DNA from: Cheilinus undulatus
Lineage: Eukaryota > Chordata > Actinopteri > Labriformes > Labridae
Direction: 5' to 3'
Assembly: GCF_018320785.1 (NCBI RefSeq)
Contig: NC_054868.1
Span: 44,027,874-44,091,873 of the forward strand
Length of the DNA stretch: 64,000 bases
The notes beneath the pieces were generated by a model, which made no database searches, had not been told where the DNA came from, and saw only the letters and a list, made by a program, of their open reading frames with translations. This document shows, piece by piece, positions 24,111 to 35,551 of the stretch. The stretch's first letter is position 1; each line of letters starts with the position of its first letter. A program made the position numbers and the translations under genes.

Positions 24111-24260
24111 TTTCCTTGCAAGGTTTTACCCCTCCCAAACACTGACTATGAGCCATTGCCCAGATGGATGTAAAATGCATCCCATCCAATGGATAAAAGC
24201 AACACTCAGTCTGGTGTGTCAGGTTAGAAAGTAGGTGCAGATTTTACCTGGAAACCTTAC

Positions 24261-24449
24261 CTGTAATTTCCACATAACCTGTTTGTCCAGCCTTCTCTCA
24301 GGCCACACACTCAGGAACACATTTTGCCCTTTCTTGTCAACTTTTGTTTTCCAGTATGCACTGTCATCTGTCTCCGGCGCTGGCGAGACTATTTTCAGAT
24401 GAGCCGGCTGCCAGTAGACATCAGTCTGAGCAGAGCGGATCAATCCAAA
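24261..24449 (-). CDS. Candidate internal exon of an unrecognised gene
   Basis: On the minus strand an open 189-base stretch (63 codons, one frame open and the other two stopped) is bounded by a pyrimidine-rich acceptor CTGTCTGTCTTTCAG and a donor CAG/GTAAGG. The translation starts FGLIRSAQTDVYWQPAHLKI and later contains SVWPERRLDKQVMWKLQ, with a protein-like composition rich in W, K and D. I do not recognise the family. A possible downstream ending is at about 23745-23700, but its acceptor is weak. No upstream exon was found, so it could be a relic of a lost gene. Function is unknown. Confidence 0.4.
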
Positions 24450-25987
24450 CTGAAAGACAGACAGGAAGCAGCACAGAGCATCTGGTCATCAAAATAAACA
24501 CCAGGGACAGACTGCCCATCCCTATATCTACATTACATCCAAACAGGATGCAGTTAAACAGCATAACATCCAAGCCTACATAGCACTGGATTAGTATGTT
24601 ATTCTCCTAATTCCTGGTAGACTTGTGAGAATTGTGCTCTCATCCCAGTTTACCTCAGAGATAGACTAAGTGGATGAGGGTGCGAGCAAAATTGTGGCAC
24701 AGGCAGGACGCTGGTCCGAGTGGAATATGCACGTTATATAAATAAAATTCTGCATTGATAATGATTATCTTTACATTTGCATCATAACCCTGGCTCAGTT
24801 TTTGTTAACTCAGTGTCCTCATGTCTCCCCTTGGCACTGCATCTGTGAGTGACAGCTTACCTTGGTCAACGACCATCTATTGTGAAAGTATTTTGGTCTT
24901 TTTAAAGTCTAGACCTAGACTGTAATACAACCTGTCTTATATTGAAGCCAACATGGTATGTCCTTTTAGGGCTTCCATAGAGATGCACAGTGAATGCTAT
25001 CTGGTCCACAATTAATTGCATGCTTAAGCGTTTACCCACTTGCTTTATTTGTCATTTTGTGTTTTAGTGTTTTTCCTTTGTAAGAGAGCAGAGAGGAGGT
25101 GGAGGAGGCTACCATCAAGATTATAATGCCACAATAATGAAGTCAGACCCACTCCATAATTCTGGATGAATTCGTGAGAACATGCAGGCGGCACATCTTT
25201 GTTTCACATTTGTTTTGACTTTGCATTGTTCTCTCGATAACATCTAGAAATATGAAAAGTCTTGCAGAGTCGATACATTTTGCTCTCAAGTGTAAGTAGC
25301 TGCTGGTGCAATTAAGCTAATGTGTTAAAATAAAAACTAAAAGGTACTCGAATACAAATGTATACTAAAACAGAAGGTCTGAAGCTTTTCAGCCTGTGAC
25401 CCCTTAAAGAACGATGGTGATGCCTACAATGGTAGCATAAGAGCAGGCAGAAACCCATAACATTACATTATATAGTAGTTAAATGTAAGAAAGTCCTGGG
25501 CAGAACACAAGTGATGTCCACGTGGAGACTTGAGCACTGAGTGAACATGCTATATTTTGTAATGCATAGGCCAAGTCTGTGTGCAAAATTACACTTTAAA
25601 TATTGTTTAGTAGGGCTGTCAAAAGGTTGAGATTTTCAGTTGTAATTCATCTCATAACTTCTGCAACTAATTGCAAATAATCTCCTTTTTGTCACATTTT
25701 GTTTCATTTTATTGTTTTGTTTGGTCTTAAACTAAGAGTAATTGACTTCCTTTTAGGTGCAGACATGCTTTTATTTTGTAAAAAAAACAAATACAGATGA
25801 CTGAAGATTATGAAATGAACTTAACTGTGAAAGAAGGAACGTAAATAAGTAAACATTGAAATAGTGAACGGTTGATTTCACAAGATGCAGGTGACTTTTG
25901 GCTTGTCTTACAGTATGACTTACAGTATTTCACATCACTGTGGCTGCAGGGAGAGGCTGCAGTAGCTAAACTACAGTGTGCTGAAAA
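24450..25987. other. Intergenic, no gene established
   Basis: No repeat with clear ends. A minus-strand segment near 24880-24860 has the form AG/ATGGTCGTTGACCAAG/GTAAGC, but its phase does not fit the candidate exon at 24261-24449. Confidence 0.35.
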
Positions 25988-26897
25988 CAGAGGTGTCGAC
26001 TAAGTACGAATACTTCCTTACCTTACTTAAGTAGAAATTTTGGGTATCTTTACTTTTCTGGAGTAATTATTTTTCAGCCTACTTTTTACTTCTACTCCTT
26101 ACATTTTCAAGCAATTATCTGTACTTTCTACCCCTTACATTTTAAAAATAGCCTCGTTACTCCTATTTCATTTCAGCTTGTTTTCATTCCGGCTTGTCAT
26201 TGTTAAAAAAACACAAATAAAGAACCCAAAAATCTATCCAGATAAATCGCGTCATCAGAATAGAGGGAATTTGATTGTGGTTGGATGAGAAGTTTAAACA
26301 TAATACCATTCTGACACGCTATTGGTTTGTACGCGATCCATCGCACCTGCGCACGACACAAATCACGCCACACTCCAGCAAGGAAATAGCAGACGTTTCT
26401 AGCCTAGTACGAAGATGTCCGTGGCAGAGACTCAAGAGAACTCGAGTGAAATGTCCCAACCAAGCACCAGCGAGGAGGTTGGTAGTACACATATATGGTT
26501 CTTGAATGTATTTGCATTGTACTAAAATGCATTCATTTTCAATGGGCATAAATGTGGCTGAAACAGGTGCATCCCAAATTTTTCAACATTAACATTTTAA
26601 TGTAACATTATAGTCATTATGGCCTTTAGAAAATTTTTTTTTTTTTTTTTTTTTGGGAGGTCAGGTAGTGCACTATAGGCTCCTGTGGCGCTGCGTAAAC
26701 TTTTGTCCTTAATGGCATTTTTTTCCCCCTTACATTACTTTTACTTTTACACTTTGAGTAGTTTTGAAACCACTACTTTTACACTTTTACTTGAGTAAAA
26801 AGCTTGAGTTGATACTTCAACTTCTACCAAATTCTTTTAAACCCTTGTGACTATACTTCTACTTAAGTAATGAATGTGAATACTTTTGACCCCTCTG
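25988..26897 (+). mobile_element. hAT element with perfect 8-bp target duplication
   Basis: The element starts CAGAGGTGTCGACTAAGT and ends TTTTGACCCCTCTG, giving TIRs CAGAGGTGTC / CAGAGGGGTC with inner copies of TTACTTAAGTAGAA. It is flanked by the identical octamer GCTGAAAA at 25980-25987 and 26898-26905. A perfect 8-bp TSD is diagnostic of hAT insertion. Inside, at about 26415-26480, a short ATG-started reading (MSVAETQENSSEMSQPSTSE) could be the first coding piece of a transposase, but the rest is absent and a poly-T tract follows. It is non-autonomous. Confidence 0.85.
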
Positions 26898-27114
26898 GCT
26901 GAAAATGACAAAATGTGCAATCTAATTTCAATATTTTAAAAAAATGAATGCACGAATAATTGACCCTTATTAATTGCAATAAATCCATTAAAGCAGACAG
27001 CCCTAATTTTAAAATTTGTATTTGTTTGAGCATAAATCTCACCATAATGGCTAAGGTGTTATATACAGCACAGATGGTGAAATATACTTTACTTTTGCAT
27101 TTACCATAACGTAA

Positions 27115-27620
27115 AATAGGGAACTGCCTGGGGCCTCAAGCTGCAAGAGGCTTCAAGATAAAGTCATTATGAGTGTGCATCAATTTTCAATGATTAAGAC
27201 ATATATTTCAAATTTAAATAATGGGCCAAAGTGACAAAAAAGCAACAAAATATATATTTATTATGCAAAAATATCATTGGGAGGACCCCTGGCCCCAAAA
27301 GCAAAGCTGAAGCCCCCCACAAAGCCCTGAAATGTCATCATATAATGTTATAGCAAGGTAGATCCAGCAGAAAGAGATATTGCACCAACAATGAGCTATT
27401 ATTAAAATTCAGAAGCACTGGGTTTGACTTATGGTCCTTGTTTAAGAGGTGTTGAAGTGCTGTTGGGTATTTGTGCATATTATTTTTCAGATTCTGATTC
27501 ATCTGATGCTTTAAAAATTTTTTTTACTTCCTGCAATTATTTTCAGCCAAACTGGGAGGGGGCCAGATCCAGGTCTTTGCCCAGGCCCTCCAACTGACAA
27601 AAACCGGCCCTGCACGCTTC
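27115..27620. mobile_element. hAT-like repeat abutting the SOCS1-like promoter
   Basis: The left part has GGGAACTGCCTGGGGCCTCA, the middle GGACCCCTGGCCCC and the right CCAGGCCCTCCAACTGAC then AACCGGCCCTGCA. These are imperfect inverted GGCC-rich ends typical of old hAT elements. No TSD was found. It ends within about 30 bases of the promoter elements that follow. Confidence 0.45.
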
Positions 27621-27639
27621 CCCCCCTTCCCCCCCTACC

Positions 27640-27978
27640 CCGTTCTTGTACGTCACGTGTTTTATGCGAAATCCACAGACAAGAACGAAAGCGAAAGCTA
27701 ACACCTGAATGCCTTTTTTTTTTCCCTCTCTGTCAGTAAGTATGTCAGCGTGCATGTACGAGTACATAACGCGCGTGCCACCGCCTCTTAATGATCCCTC
27801 GAAGGAGAAGCGCGTGAATAGCTCAGTTTTTCCGTTATCACCAGGTTGTTTGAATGTCGAGCTCCGCCCACTAATTTCTTATCCAACCTTATCCGAAAGT
27901 AAACTTACTTTATCTGAAGTCGAGCTGAGAGCTTGACGGCTGTGTGGACTAATCCCGGCTGACAGAAACCTACGGCAA
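27640..27978 (+). promoter_or_regulatory. Promoter and noncoding exon 1 of the SOCS1-like gene
   Basis: A CRE/E-box composite TACGTCACGTG lies at 27649-27659. An IRF-type tandem GAAAGCGAAAGC lies at 27687-27698, with a second IRF-like CCGAAAGTAAAC at 27893-27904. CpG content is locally raised. A donor GCAA/GTAAGT at 27978/27979 would end a noncoding first exon. Mammalian SOCS1 promoters are known to respond to IRF1 through GAAA repeats, so these fit interferon induction. The start site and exon 1 left edge are inferred, and the link to exon 2 (7.4 kb away) is unproven. Confidence 0.55.
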
Positions 27979-28559
27979 GTAAGTTCCCTCTAGGTTTAAT
28001 TAATGCGTCATTAGCAGGTAGTATAAAGGTGTTTCACCTTTTTGTGCGGTAATTAAGTCAAGAAACAGGCAAACATCTGAATGCTGCTATTGTGACATGC
28101 TAGCAAAATGCTTTCAATGACTGTAAAAAATAACGGTAATTTTTTTGAAATGTCTTTTTTATCAAGTTGTTTTAAACGTCATTCAGCCATACAAATTCTA
28201 ATATTTTTTTTAATAAATTCAAACTAATGCAATTTAAATACATTTTAAATTGCATTTCATTTGAATTACATGCAATGTATAACTGAGAGGGTTTTTTTTT
28301 TTCTTTTTTTTTTTTTGGCAAAATTGCAGCACTTTTACAAAGTTGAAACTCTACTTTTATATTTGCGTTTTGTAGAAATGTGTGCCCACTTGTTGTAAAT
28401 TTCTAATGCTCCAAAGGCCATCATTGCATGAGTTTGCACATTTTCCTTCTATTTGTTGCCTTGCACATTTGATTAAAAGCGAAACAATATTGTTATCTTA
28501 AAGTGCGTCTGGTCTAATTTGATTTAAGATGTGCAACATCTTCTCCCTTGGGTCCTCAG

Positions 28560-28672
28560 AGCCACAGCCCCAGTCCAGTCCTTCTTCTCTGCAAGACCAT
28601 AAAAGAAAATTGGGCTGTTTTACCAGTTTGGGTGTGTAACCATTCATGACAAGAATCACCTTTATTCACCAG
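28560..28672 (+). other. Possible alternative 5' UTR exon
   Basis: A 113-base segment bounded by TTGGGTCCTCAG and CACCAG/GTAAGAGG could be a second noncoding exon of the SOCS1-like gene. It contains one ATG. Support is splice-signal quality only. Confidence 0.3.
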
Positions 28673-31600
28673 GTAAGAGGAAACTCTGCATGGACATATG
28701 AGCAGTAAAACGGGGCTACAAGCCAAGCAGAAAGTGGTGATAAAGAAACATGAGTAAAGTTATTTTTTTAAAGAAAAATATAGAATTTAGAAGCTCTATT
28801 AGAACTATGAGAATACATATTGTATAGGTACATTTGACCTTTTAGTGACACTTACACAAACTGAAAGTTAAAACTCACCATCAGTGTTTCCTTTAATTGC
28901 ACACACAGTCGTGACTATCTGATTACAAAATCATGAGCATCCATCATTTCACAACATCCTGTAATATAATTACAGTCTTTAGAGAAAGGAAATTAAACCT
29001 GTGAGTAGGGAAAGGGTTACATCTTTGAAAAAACCTACTCAAAAGTCTCTTTTTTTCAATTCAGTTAACAGGGTTAAAATTCTGTCATATTTTCATTCAT
29101 TTTGCAACATTTTAACAAAGAAATTAATTGCAGTGAAAACCCTCTCAGTGTCAAACTCAGAACAAGAAAAAACTTTAGAGAAGTTTATTCTGAAATGCAA
29201 ACAAGAAAGATCCATGCAGTGTAAAGCATTAGTATTAAACTTTATTCACAACTTACTAAAGTATAACCAACTTATTTTTTATACATATCAATTTATCAAA
29301 CTTAAAGCACTTAAGATTCACATATAAAAACTAAATACATGACTTCACCGGACCCTGAGCCTCACCTTACAATCCATGCACAAAGTTATAGAATATGTCA
29401 TAAAGAAAGGACTAAAGGGTAAATAAAGGCTTGATTTAAGTAAGTAAAATGACCTATTTGATCTTAAGTTTTGCTGTATTTATGGTAGCTTTTTGTCTGT
29501 TCAATCTGGGAAGGATCTAAAGGTACTAAAGCTACTCTATGAGCAATAACACATATGAGGATATTTTAAGACAACTTAAGAACATTAAAGAAATCCACAG
29601 ATTTATTTCTCATCTTTCTTTGTTTCTTGGGTGAGAAAGTGAAAGCATTCCTCTCTCATGATGAGTGAAGTTACATCCGCTCTTCCCAGTAATACAATTT
29701 TACTGTCAGTGCTTTTGTTCTGTTTACAGCTCCCACGTACGCTCGGCTGCTACAGAGTGCATTTAAGTCATAAAGATGTAACTGAGGCTTAGATAACAAC
29801 AATTGATCTAAAAAGAAAGGGTTTTTTTTACATCATATTTCTGACTTCTTAAAGGTAAAGTACTTACTTTTTTGTATTGAAATATCTGCATTAATTAAAA
29901 ACTACTATTCCTTTGTCATATTTCTAGTGATTACTTATATTACAGCAGATATTTTAATAGTATTAATAGTAATTAATACAGTGTCATTTGTGTAGCACTT
30001 TTAAAGCAGGGGTTTACAAAGTGCTTGGGGGCGCGCAAATAAGATTCAAAATTAGATTTTCACATATTAAGTAAAATCATGATAAGTTGCGCAGTAAACA
30101 GTTTTCACAATGGTCTTTTGGTAAGAAACACAAGCTTAGAGCCATTTTCTTAGGGTTCTGTCAATGAAACACTTAAGCGGGTGTCAGTTTTTAGCAACGC
30201 TGTGTACATTTTTTTATCGTGGGTCTTGGGTGGACTCAGCTTCTATTCATTTCAAGTATGGGGGGTCTCTGAGGAAAGATTGTTGTGAACGACTCTGTCA
30301 AGGCAAACATAAAAACAAGGCAAGAGATATAACCAAGAAAGTTGACCCAAACATCAACACAGTCTATTTCTGCTAGCTGGAACACGCAGGGTCTTAAATT
30401 ACTCCCTGTTCACTTTATAATGCACTATAGATGCTTTTTATACAGTGCACTAATACAAGGCATTGTGAAAAGTAGTGAACATCCGATGGTCTGCAGCCCA
30501 GCCATATTTCCATCATGCATTAGAGAGGCATTTGACTGCACTCAACAGAGGAGAAGCTCAACCAGTTTATATTTTCAGGTGCTGTCACTAAAATCTACAA
30601 CTGTTTATATCAAGAGTAAAATCTACAACGGAAGACCAAACTTTTTTTTTTTTCTTACGATGATTACAGATTTGGGGGGAAATGAGATACAGGATGGTAA
30701 TACATGTCTTAAATTGCTTAAAACTCACAGAACTTTTCACTTGCTGCTTTCATTTTTTTGTGAAAATCTGTTGAGTTTTAGATTTCAGTGAAATTCTGCT
30801 ATTTTTGATCTCCAGCCGTTAACGCTGCTCCGTCTTCCCACCTCTAACGTCAGTAAAGTCATGGCTCAGCATTTCCAGGTCGAGCAAAGAGCTCCAGTTT
30901 TCATGGCATTAACCAGGAGAGCACCTTTTAACTGCTTTTCTCCCTCATTATGTCAGATTCATCCATGCCAGGATGACAGCAGTTTTAGTAGATAAAGCTT
31001 TTAGAGTACAGTTTTTATCTAAAAAAGAAGTTAGAAATGAGCATGGGTTTAGCTGAGCTGTTCATCTCTGGTCATCATCTTTGATCATTGCTGGGGTCAG
31101 ATTTACATGCTGTGTGTCTAAGAGATGATAATTACTGATATCATGCTAGAGTCAACTAATTATGACATGATTACTGTATGTTTTATAATGATGTTATAAT
31201 AGTTATTATTTTATGGATACACAAGCGTTTCCAGGGGAATAAAGGAAGGCTACTTTGGTTTTCAGTGTCTCTGAGTCTGATCACAGTGCTGTAAAACTGT
31301 GTGGTTTTATGTCTCAGAGTTTTATTAAAAGTCATTCTTTGACATTAAAATGATAGCATAATTAACTTTATATAGTACTTTTAAAAAACAAGAGTATACA
31401 GAGTGATTTTACATACTTTTTAAAAAAGGTCAAGTGACTTTTTTTGTTTTAGAATGTTTGTTTTAAATGAAATCATGCTTAAGACTTGCAAAACTTTTGG
31501 CTAGATGCCAGGAAAGCATGCAAGCTTTGATAAAAGGAAGTGATTAGCCTGAAGTCACATGAATCACCTGATTAACTGATAAAGAGGTTCTTGCATCACA

Positions 31601-31799
31601 TTGTTCACTTTTAGCCTGAACCTCCTGTAGATCCTGCAAAAGTCTTAAATTGGGCTTATTAAATTTAAGACCGTAAAAATATTTAAAAGTCTTATTTTTA
31701 TTGGTGAGTGATCTTAGATTTTGTATGGCACGTGCCTTTACTCTGTCTCTCTTTTCCACCAACATTTGTTCAATTTTTAATCGTTCTTTTTTGAGTTTA

Positions 31800-32265
31800 T
31801 GCTTCTTGCGCTTTTCTTAAAAAACATTTTGACATTTTATGAAACAAATTTAATATAAAAAAACTACTATTTATGATTTAAAATTCGCATTTTACAAAAC
31901 ATGAAACACTTTTCCGTGGGCAGAGACAAATTTACAAGTTGAAGAACATTTTTTTTAAACTTCTGAAACAAATTTACAAACAACAGTGTTTTACGGAGAG
32001 AAGAATGTACCAAATGCTGGAAGTGACCCAGGTTCCCAGTTTTGTAAAAGTGTTTCAGACTTTGTAAATTTGTTTTAAGTTTTGTTTAAAGTGTTTCAGA
32101 CTTTGTAAATTTGTGTCAGACTTTTTAAATTTGGTTTGTAAAATGTAAATTTATTTTGTCATTTGAAAAAGTTTTTGCTAATATAAATTTGTTTTAAGAA
32201 ATGCAAAAATGTTTTGGTTATTGTAAATTAGTTTCAAGCTTTGTAAAAGTGTTCTTGGTATTGCA
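31800..32265. repeat. AT-rich degenerate tandem and inverted repeats
   Basis: Several imperfect copies of a ~27-base unit containing CAGACTTTGTAAATTTGT occur at 32050-32265, and the reverse complement form (GAAACAAATTTACAAA) occurs at 31915-31985. The tract therefore has both tandem and fold-back character. It lies in the long 5' intron of the SOCS1-like gene. Confidence 0.55.
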
Positions 32266-33382
32266 CTTTCAGGCCACCGTACTTTGCTGTTCATTGACAG
32301 AAAAGAGGCATTTAAGTAATTAAATGTGGGTGTTTATGACCAAAATATCTCGTTGTGCTATATCAATTTGCTTTTCATTTACAGTGAATTAAACCAGATA
32401 AGTCAGCTTCTCCTAATGTACCGAAAAATCTCACAGTCCATTGGCCACACATTTTATGTTATTAATTTTTCTCAGCTTAGGTCTTAAAAATATTCTTAAA
32501 AGTGTGTAGGAACCATGTAAAAGTGGACTTTTAAAAACTGTTTTTCTAATGTAATTTTTTGAATTGTTTAAAAAGAAAAAGAAAGAAAGTACAGAACAAA
32601 CGGGGTTGAAAAATGGAGCCAGTGCAGAAGTGTTAAACTCAACAGTTACTGGAGTGTCAACTTGACGCTGGCCCCAAATCATTTCTTGAGCTTTTATTTA
32701 TGTAACTGAAGAGCCAAGTCATGTCTTCTAGGTTTGTTTTTCATAGACCTCGTTGCTTGTTTCTCTTACAAGATCTAGCAACTCTGATCATTTCTGTCCC
32801 TTGTGTCTTCATTGGTGAAAACTGCACTAGGAATGTTTTTTAAAACCATCACTTTTGATAATACAAATTTTATATAACGAGGATTTATTCTTAAGTAGAT
32901 ACAGCAAGAGGCGTGATTGAATTGACTGGTCTAAAGGGTGTTTTTTTTTTTTTCCTCAGGAGGCTAAATTTTACTTTTCCTTATCCTGTTACTGAACTCA
33001 ACCTGGTGTCTTTGTTCCTATCTTTTATTATAATGGGTAAATGATGAACTAGATGGTCCTTTTTACATTGACTAAGCTATTTATTCAAACTGTCTCAACT
33101 TATCCTCTGATTAAAGTCTGGTGTGGGAAAGAGGAGGCAGGGCTCTTTGGTCAGTGAGCAGGTCTTCTCGGTTCTGACCATGATGTTGGTAGGAACAAGC
33201 AAATCACAAAATCAGTCATTATGCTACTTTTATTTACCTGCCCCAGGAGCTGGTAGGTTGAGCAAATTCACTCGACACGCTCAAAAATACCCACATTTAG
33301 CTGGTGGCAGGTGCTAATTTCCCACCCTGGAGTAGTACTTTAACCCAGTGTGCTGTATTGTCCTCTCTCCCTCATTTTGTTA

Positions 33383-35165
33383 GGGCCCGAGCACTGACCT
33401 CGGTGCGAGGACCCTCTGGAAACTGTAGCTGTTATTATTCTTTTCCTGACTGGGAAATCGCTAATTTGGGGGCCTTAACATGCTCAAAAACTCACCAGAC
33501 TTCACCCAAAATTGTCCCCCGCGAGAAATAACAACCTTTTGGTGGAACCGTGCAAATCCATCCAGCAGTTGCCAGTGGGCGTGGCCAAAAGTGAGATAGG
33601 GCCGTGGGTAACACCTACATGCACCAAAATTGGTACACATATGTATCATGATGAGATGAACAAAAAATTACATTATGGCCATCCTCTAAAATGTACAGGA
33701 AACGCACTATAAACTGTTTTTTGTCAAATTTTGGCATTTTTGGAAAACAACACATTTCGCATTTGAACGAACTTGTCCTAGGGCTTTCCTCTGATGGACT
33801 CCAGAATTTTTTTGCAGAAACTAGACCCCCTGGAAATGAAAAGTTATCAAAAGCTTGAGTTTTCACCAGTGGATGGGGCCTATAATAGGGGCCCAATTTT
33901 GCCCCATTTTTGATGTGTTTTTTACAGTCAAATTTACACAATAAGGCCTTATAACTTTTTCAAGTGCTCATGTCAATCATCACCAAACGTCGCATGGATA
34001 ATCATACATTGGTCCTGAATACAACCATGCATCAATATCATCACTTTGCCACAGCGCCCCCTTCTGCCAGGTGTACATTTACACCCTTAGTTTTTCATGT
34101 GTGATTTATGGGTTGCCGCAAAAAAATTCACCAAAAATCCACCGTTCATCCTAGGCCTCTGATCTTCACTGTGAATATGGATCATCATCAGAGCTATAAA
34201 ATCACCATTTGGACCCATGCCAAAATCCCAACAGGAAGTCCACTGGCTCCACCCCAAATCCAAAATACCTCAATTTTTTTTGGACAATCATACACTGAAA
34301 ACTGATGTAACTTTGGTGGAGATCATTATATGGTCTTCAGAATGTTATGGCAACACATCAGTGACACACTGAACACGCTCACATGAAAACGGATCATCAT
34401 GGCGCCCCCTACTGCCAACAGGAAGTGATGCAAATGGGTCATTAGTGTGTTGAACCTTTAATGCTCTCATTTTCACATAAACTCCTCAATATCTGTCCCT
34501 ACATTGACATGTTTCATTAACAGACACCCCAATGGCCATGTCGGCCATTTTGATCCTTCGCCATTTGACAGGAAATGGGTTATTTCTGTGTTATTCTTAC
34601 TGTGTTTAACCTATAATCCTCTGATTTTCACCTCAACTAATCAATATCTGTCCTAATATTGACATGACTCATTAACACATGCCCCAGTGGCCATGGCGGC
34701 CATGTTGATCCTTTGCCATCTGACAGGAAGTAGGTGTAACTCTCAAATGAAACACCCGATTGCATTCAAATTTCACATGTATTATCAGCATCTACCACTC
34801 TATAAATTGTGTTAACAGTGTTAATTTCACAGTTTTGTTTTAGCGCCCCCTACTGTAAGATGCCATTGGCACCTTGATTTACATGAAAAATAGTCCTTCC
34901 CTCATACCCTTTACATATTGGCATCCACCTCTGACATCCACCTACTGTTGAGGGGCAGTACTACCTCATAAACAAAGTGCACCATGCTGATTTTTTATTT
35001 TTAAAATAAGGGCGGTCAAAAGACAATCTCAGTGGTCTCTCTGCAGTGCATCAGCACACTTCAGGGGTTTGCCTTCACCCCACTGTTGCCACACACTAGC
35101 GGTTGCGTGACACCCCGACCTGCGCCGGGGTGCGAGGGCCCTTCAGTGCTGCTTGCAGCCTTAGT
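33383..35165 (+). repeat. Long copy of the GGGCCC ... GCTGCTTGCAGCC repeat
   Basis: It starts GGGCCCGAGCACTGACCTCG then GGTGCGAGGACCC and ends GGTGCGAGGGCCCTTCAGTG then CTGCTTGCAGCC, so the two ends share GGTGCGAGG. The interior holds several CAGCGCCCCCTTCTGCC and GCGCCCCCTACTG blocks and multiple GGCCATTTTGATCCTT-like units. This dispersed repeat is known in many teleost genomes; its class is not certain to me. It lies about 200 bases upstream of the first coding exon of the SOCS1-like gene. Confidence 0.65.
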
Positions 35166-35365
35166 TGTGATTGTTTCTGTGTGCTGAAAATCGTTTTAAC
35201 GACTTCATACTCTGTTTCAGTCATAGGCGATCCTGTAAGGGCCAAAATGTGCTTCACATGGGGCCAAGAAAGGATTTGGTTAATACATTAAAAATAAAAT
35301 GAAATGCAGTGCAGATGGAACAAAGATTACTGCTCTGACTATCTGTGTTCATTCTTCTTTTACAG

Positions 35366-35551
35366 CCCATAATATTTCCTGTAAAAGACCTTCAGCAGTA
35401 GATGACAAAGGCGCTCAAGTAAACATGGAGGCCCCCTAAGGACCGATCTACTGATGACCTGCAGGATCCGGGTCAGTGATGGAGGATCTGCTGGCAAAAA
35501 GTGGAGGAACTGGAGCAACAGGCGGTCAAGGAAAGGACTCTCTTTTGTAGG
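35366..35551 (+). promoter_or_regulatory. uORF-dense 5' leader of the SOCS1-like gene
   Basis: The acceptor TCTTCTTTTACAG precedes 35366. Before the main AUG at 35552 there are four upstream AUGs. 35402-35422 is MTKALK. 35425-35439 is MEAP. 35454-35582 is 42 codons in another frame and overlaps the main start. 35479-35550 is 23 codons, in a strong context with G at -3 and +4, and its UAG ends one base before the main AUG. Known work shows that mammalian SOCS1 translation is repressed by upstream AUGs; the fish structure is seen here but its effect is inferred. Confidence 0.65.

Noticed and set aside
30342..30791. 149-codon + strand open frame
   Set aside because: No recognisable domain, ATG in poor context, runs through low-complexity poly-T; it lies in the intron of the SOCS1-like gene.
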